Below, piece by piece: positions 20,491 to 20,972 of a stretch of 20,972 bases of DNA. Below the pieces are notes generated by a model. It was not told the origin of the DNA. It worked only from the letters and a program-made list of their open reading frames with translations, and ran no database searches. Position numbers and translations under genes: made by a program. Positions within the stretch are counted from its first letter, which is position 1. The number at the start of each line of letters is the position of its first letter. This DNA is from Chloroflexota bacterium (lineage in GTDB: Bacteria; Chloroflexota; Limnocylindria; Limnocylindrales; CSP1-4), in contig JAKAMV010000066.1 of assembly GCA_021812735.1 (NCBI GenBank), positions 1 to 20,972 of the forward strand. Reading direction: 5' to 3'.

Positions 20491-20972
20491 ATGTACCTCA
20501 CCGAGGACTGCCAGGTCGTCGCGGGGATCATCCCCGTCGATCTGTCGGCCGCTGCGAACGCCGGCGACTGGGTGTCCATGAAGGACTACGACGAGCTCGA
20601 CATCGTCGTCTTCAAGGGCGCCGGCGTCGCGGGCGACGACCCGGTCCTGACCGTCCAGCAGGCCACCGACGTGGCCGGCACGGGCGCGAAGGCGCTGAAC
20701 TTCACGCGCGTCGACTCGAAGGTCGGCGTGCAGACCGGCATCGCGCAGTTCACCAAGAACACGCAGGCCGCGACCAACACGTACACGGATGCCGTGTCGG
20801 CCGAGGCCCAGGCGATCTTCGTGATCCACGTCGAGGGCCATGACCCCGATCGCGCGAACGGCTTCGACTGCGTCCAGCTGTCGATCCCGGACGTCGGAGC
20901 GGGCGGCGCACAGCTCGGCTGCGCGCTGTACATCCTCTCCGAGGGCCGGTACGGCGGCGCGCAGTTCCCGCC
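20491..20972 (+). CDS. virion-associated protein downstream of capsid (partial)
   Basis: An open frame from ATG 20491 with AAGGAG 7 nt upstream runs off the right edge after 160 codons. It reads MYLTEDCQVVAGIIPVDLS, GDWVSMKDYDELDIVVFKG, DPVLTVQQATDVAGTGAKAL, NFTRV, QAIFVIHVEGHDPDRANGFD, and then an Ala/Gly-rich part. A similar protein with ...TLTIQQATDVAGTGAKAL... commonly follows the capsid gene in phages and is annotated as hypothetical or a head-decoration candidate. The 47-nt gap before it contains CTGAGAGCGA twice and nothing else recognised. Confidence 0.75.
   Translation, partial: MYLTEDCQVVAGIIPVDLSAAANAGDWVSMKDYDELDIVVFKGAGVAGDDPVLTVQQATDVAGTGAKALNFTRVDSKVGVQTGIAQFTKNTQAATNTYTDAVSAEAQAIFVIHVEGHDPDRANGFDCVQLSIPDVGAGGAQLGCALYILSEGRYGGAQFP

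Overview
The window is a gap-free stretch of a temperate tailed double-stranded DNA phage (Caudoviricetes, HK97-fold head), probably in its circular or unintegrated form. The DNA is very GC-rich, with third codon positions almost all G or C. GTG starts are common and most neighbouring genes overlap by 1-4 nt (ATGA, GTGA, TGATG). This suggests a high-GC host such as an actinomycete or a member of Chloroflexota; the sequence alone does not decide between them.

Layout from left to right. (1) 1-4028: small zinc-finger-like and membrane ORFs, a SPPY-type DNA methyltransferase, a probable replisome-organiser-like protein whose gene carries short repeats that could be an internal origin, and a RuvC-like resolvase. 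(2) 4025-6443: an accessory run of very small genes, including a family of tandemly related 'RAALAE' proteins (two of them fused, apparently by a +1 frameshift) and a nucleotidyltransferase-like protein. (3) 6479-7075 on the minus strand: two small regulatory-type genes behind a promoter that contains a 24-bp palindrome. (4) 7213-9913: small genes, then excisionase, tyrosine integrase and one cargo ORF. (5) 9954-10141: a well-formed attP. Its core is the 3' 50 nt of a tRNA-His(GTG) gene, with tandem 12-bp arm-type repeats on both sides. (6) 10159-12690: HTH protein, structured intergenic DNA, small membrane proteins, GH25 endolysin and holin. (7) 12690-20972: HNH, TerS, TerL, portal, SppA-type protease, two small ORFs, a promoter/leader region, major capsid protein and a truncated structural gene at the right edge.

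How it fits together: integrase and excisionase would recombine the attP core with a host tRNA-His gene and rebuild its 3' end. The early left part replicates and modifies phage DNA. The lysis genes lie next to attP and are followed by the packaging and head genes. Phage genes run continuously across attP on both sides, which argues that the source is free or circularised phage DNA rather than an integrated prophage. The tail genes lie outside the window. No CRISPR array, insertion sequence, rRNA or complete tRNA gene was seen.
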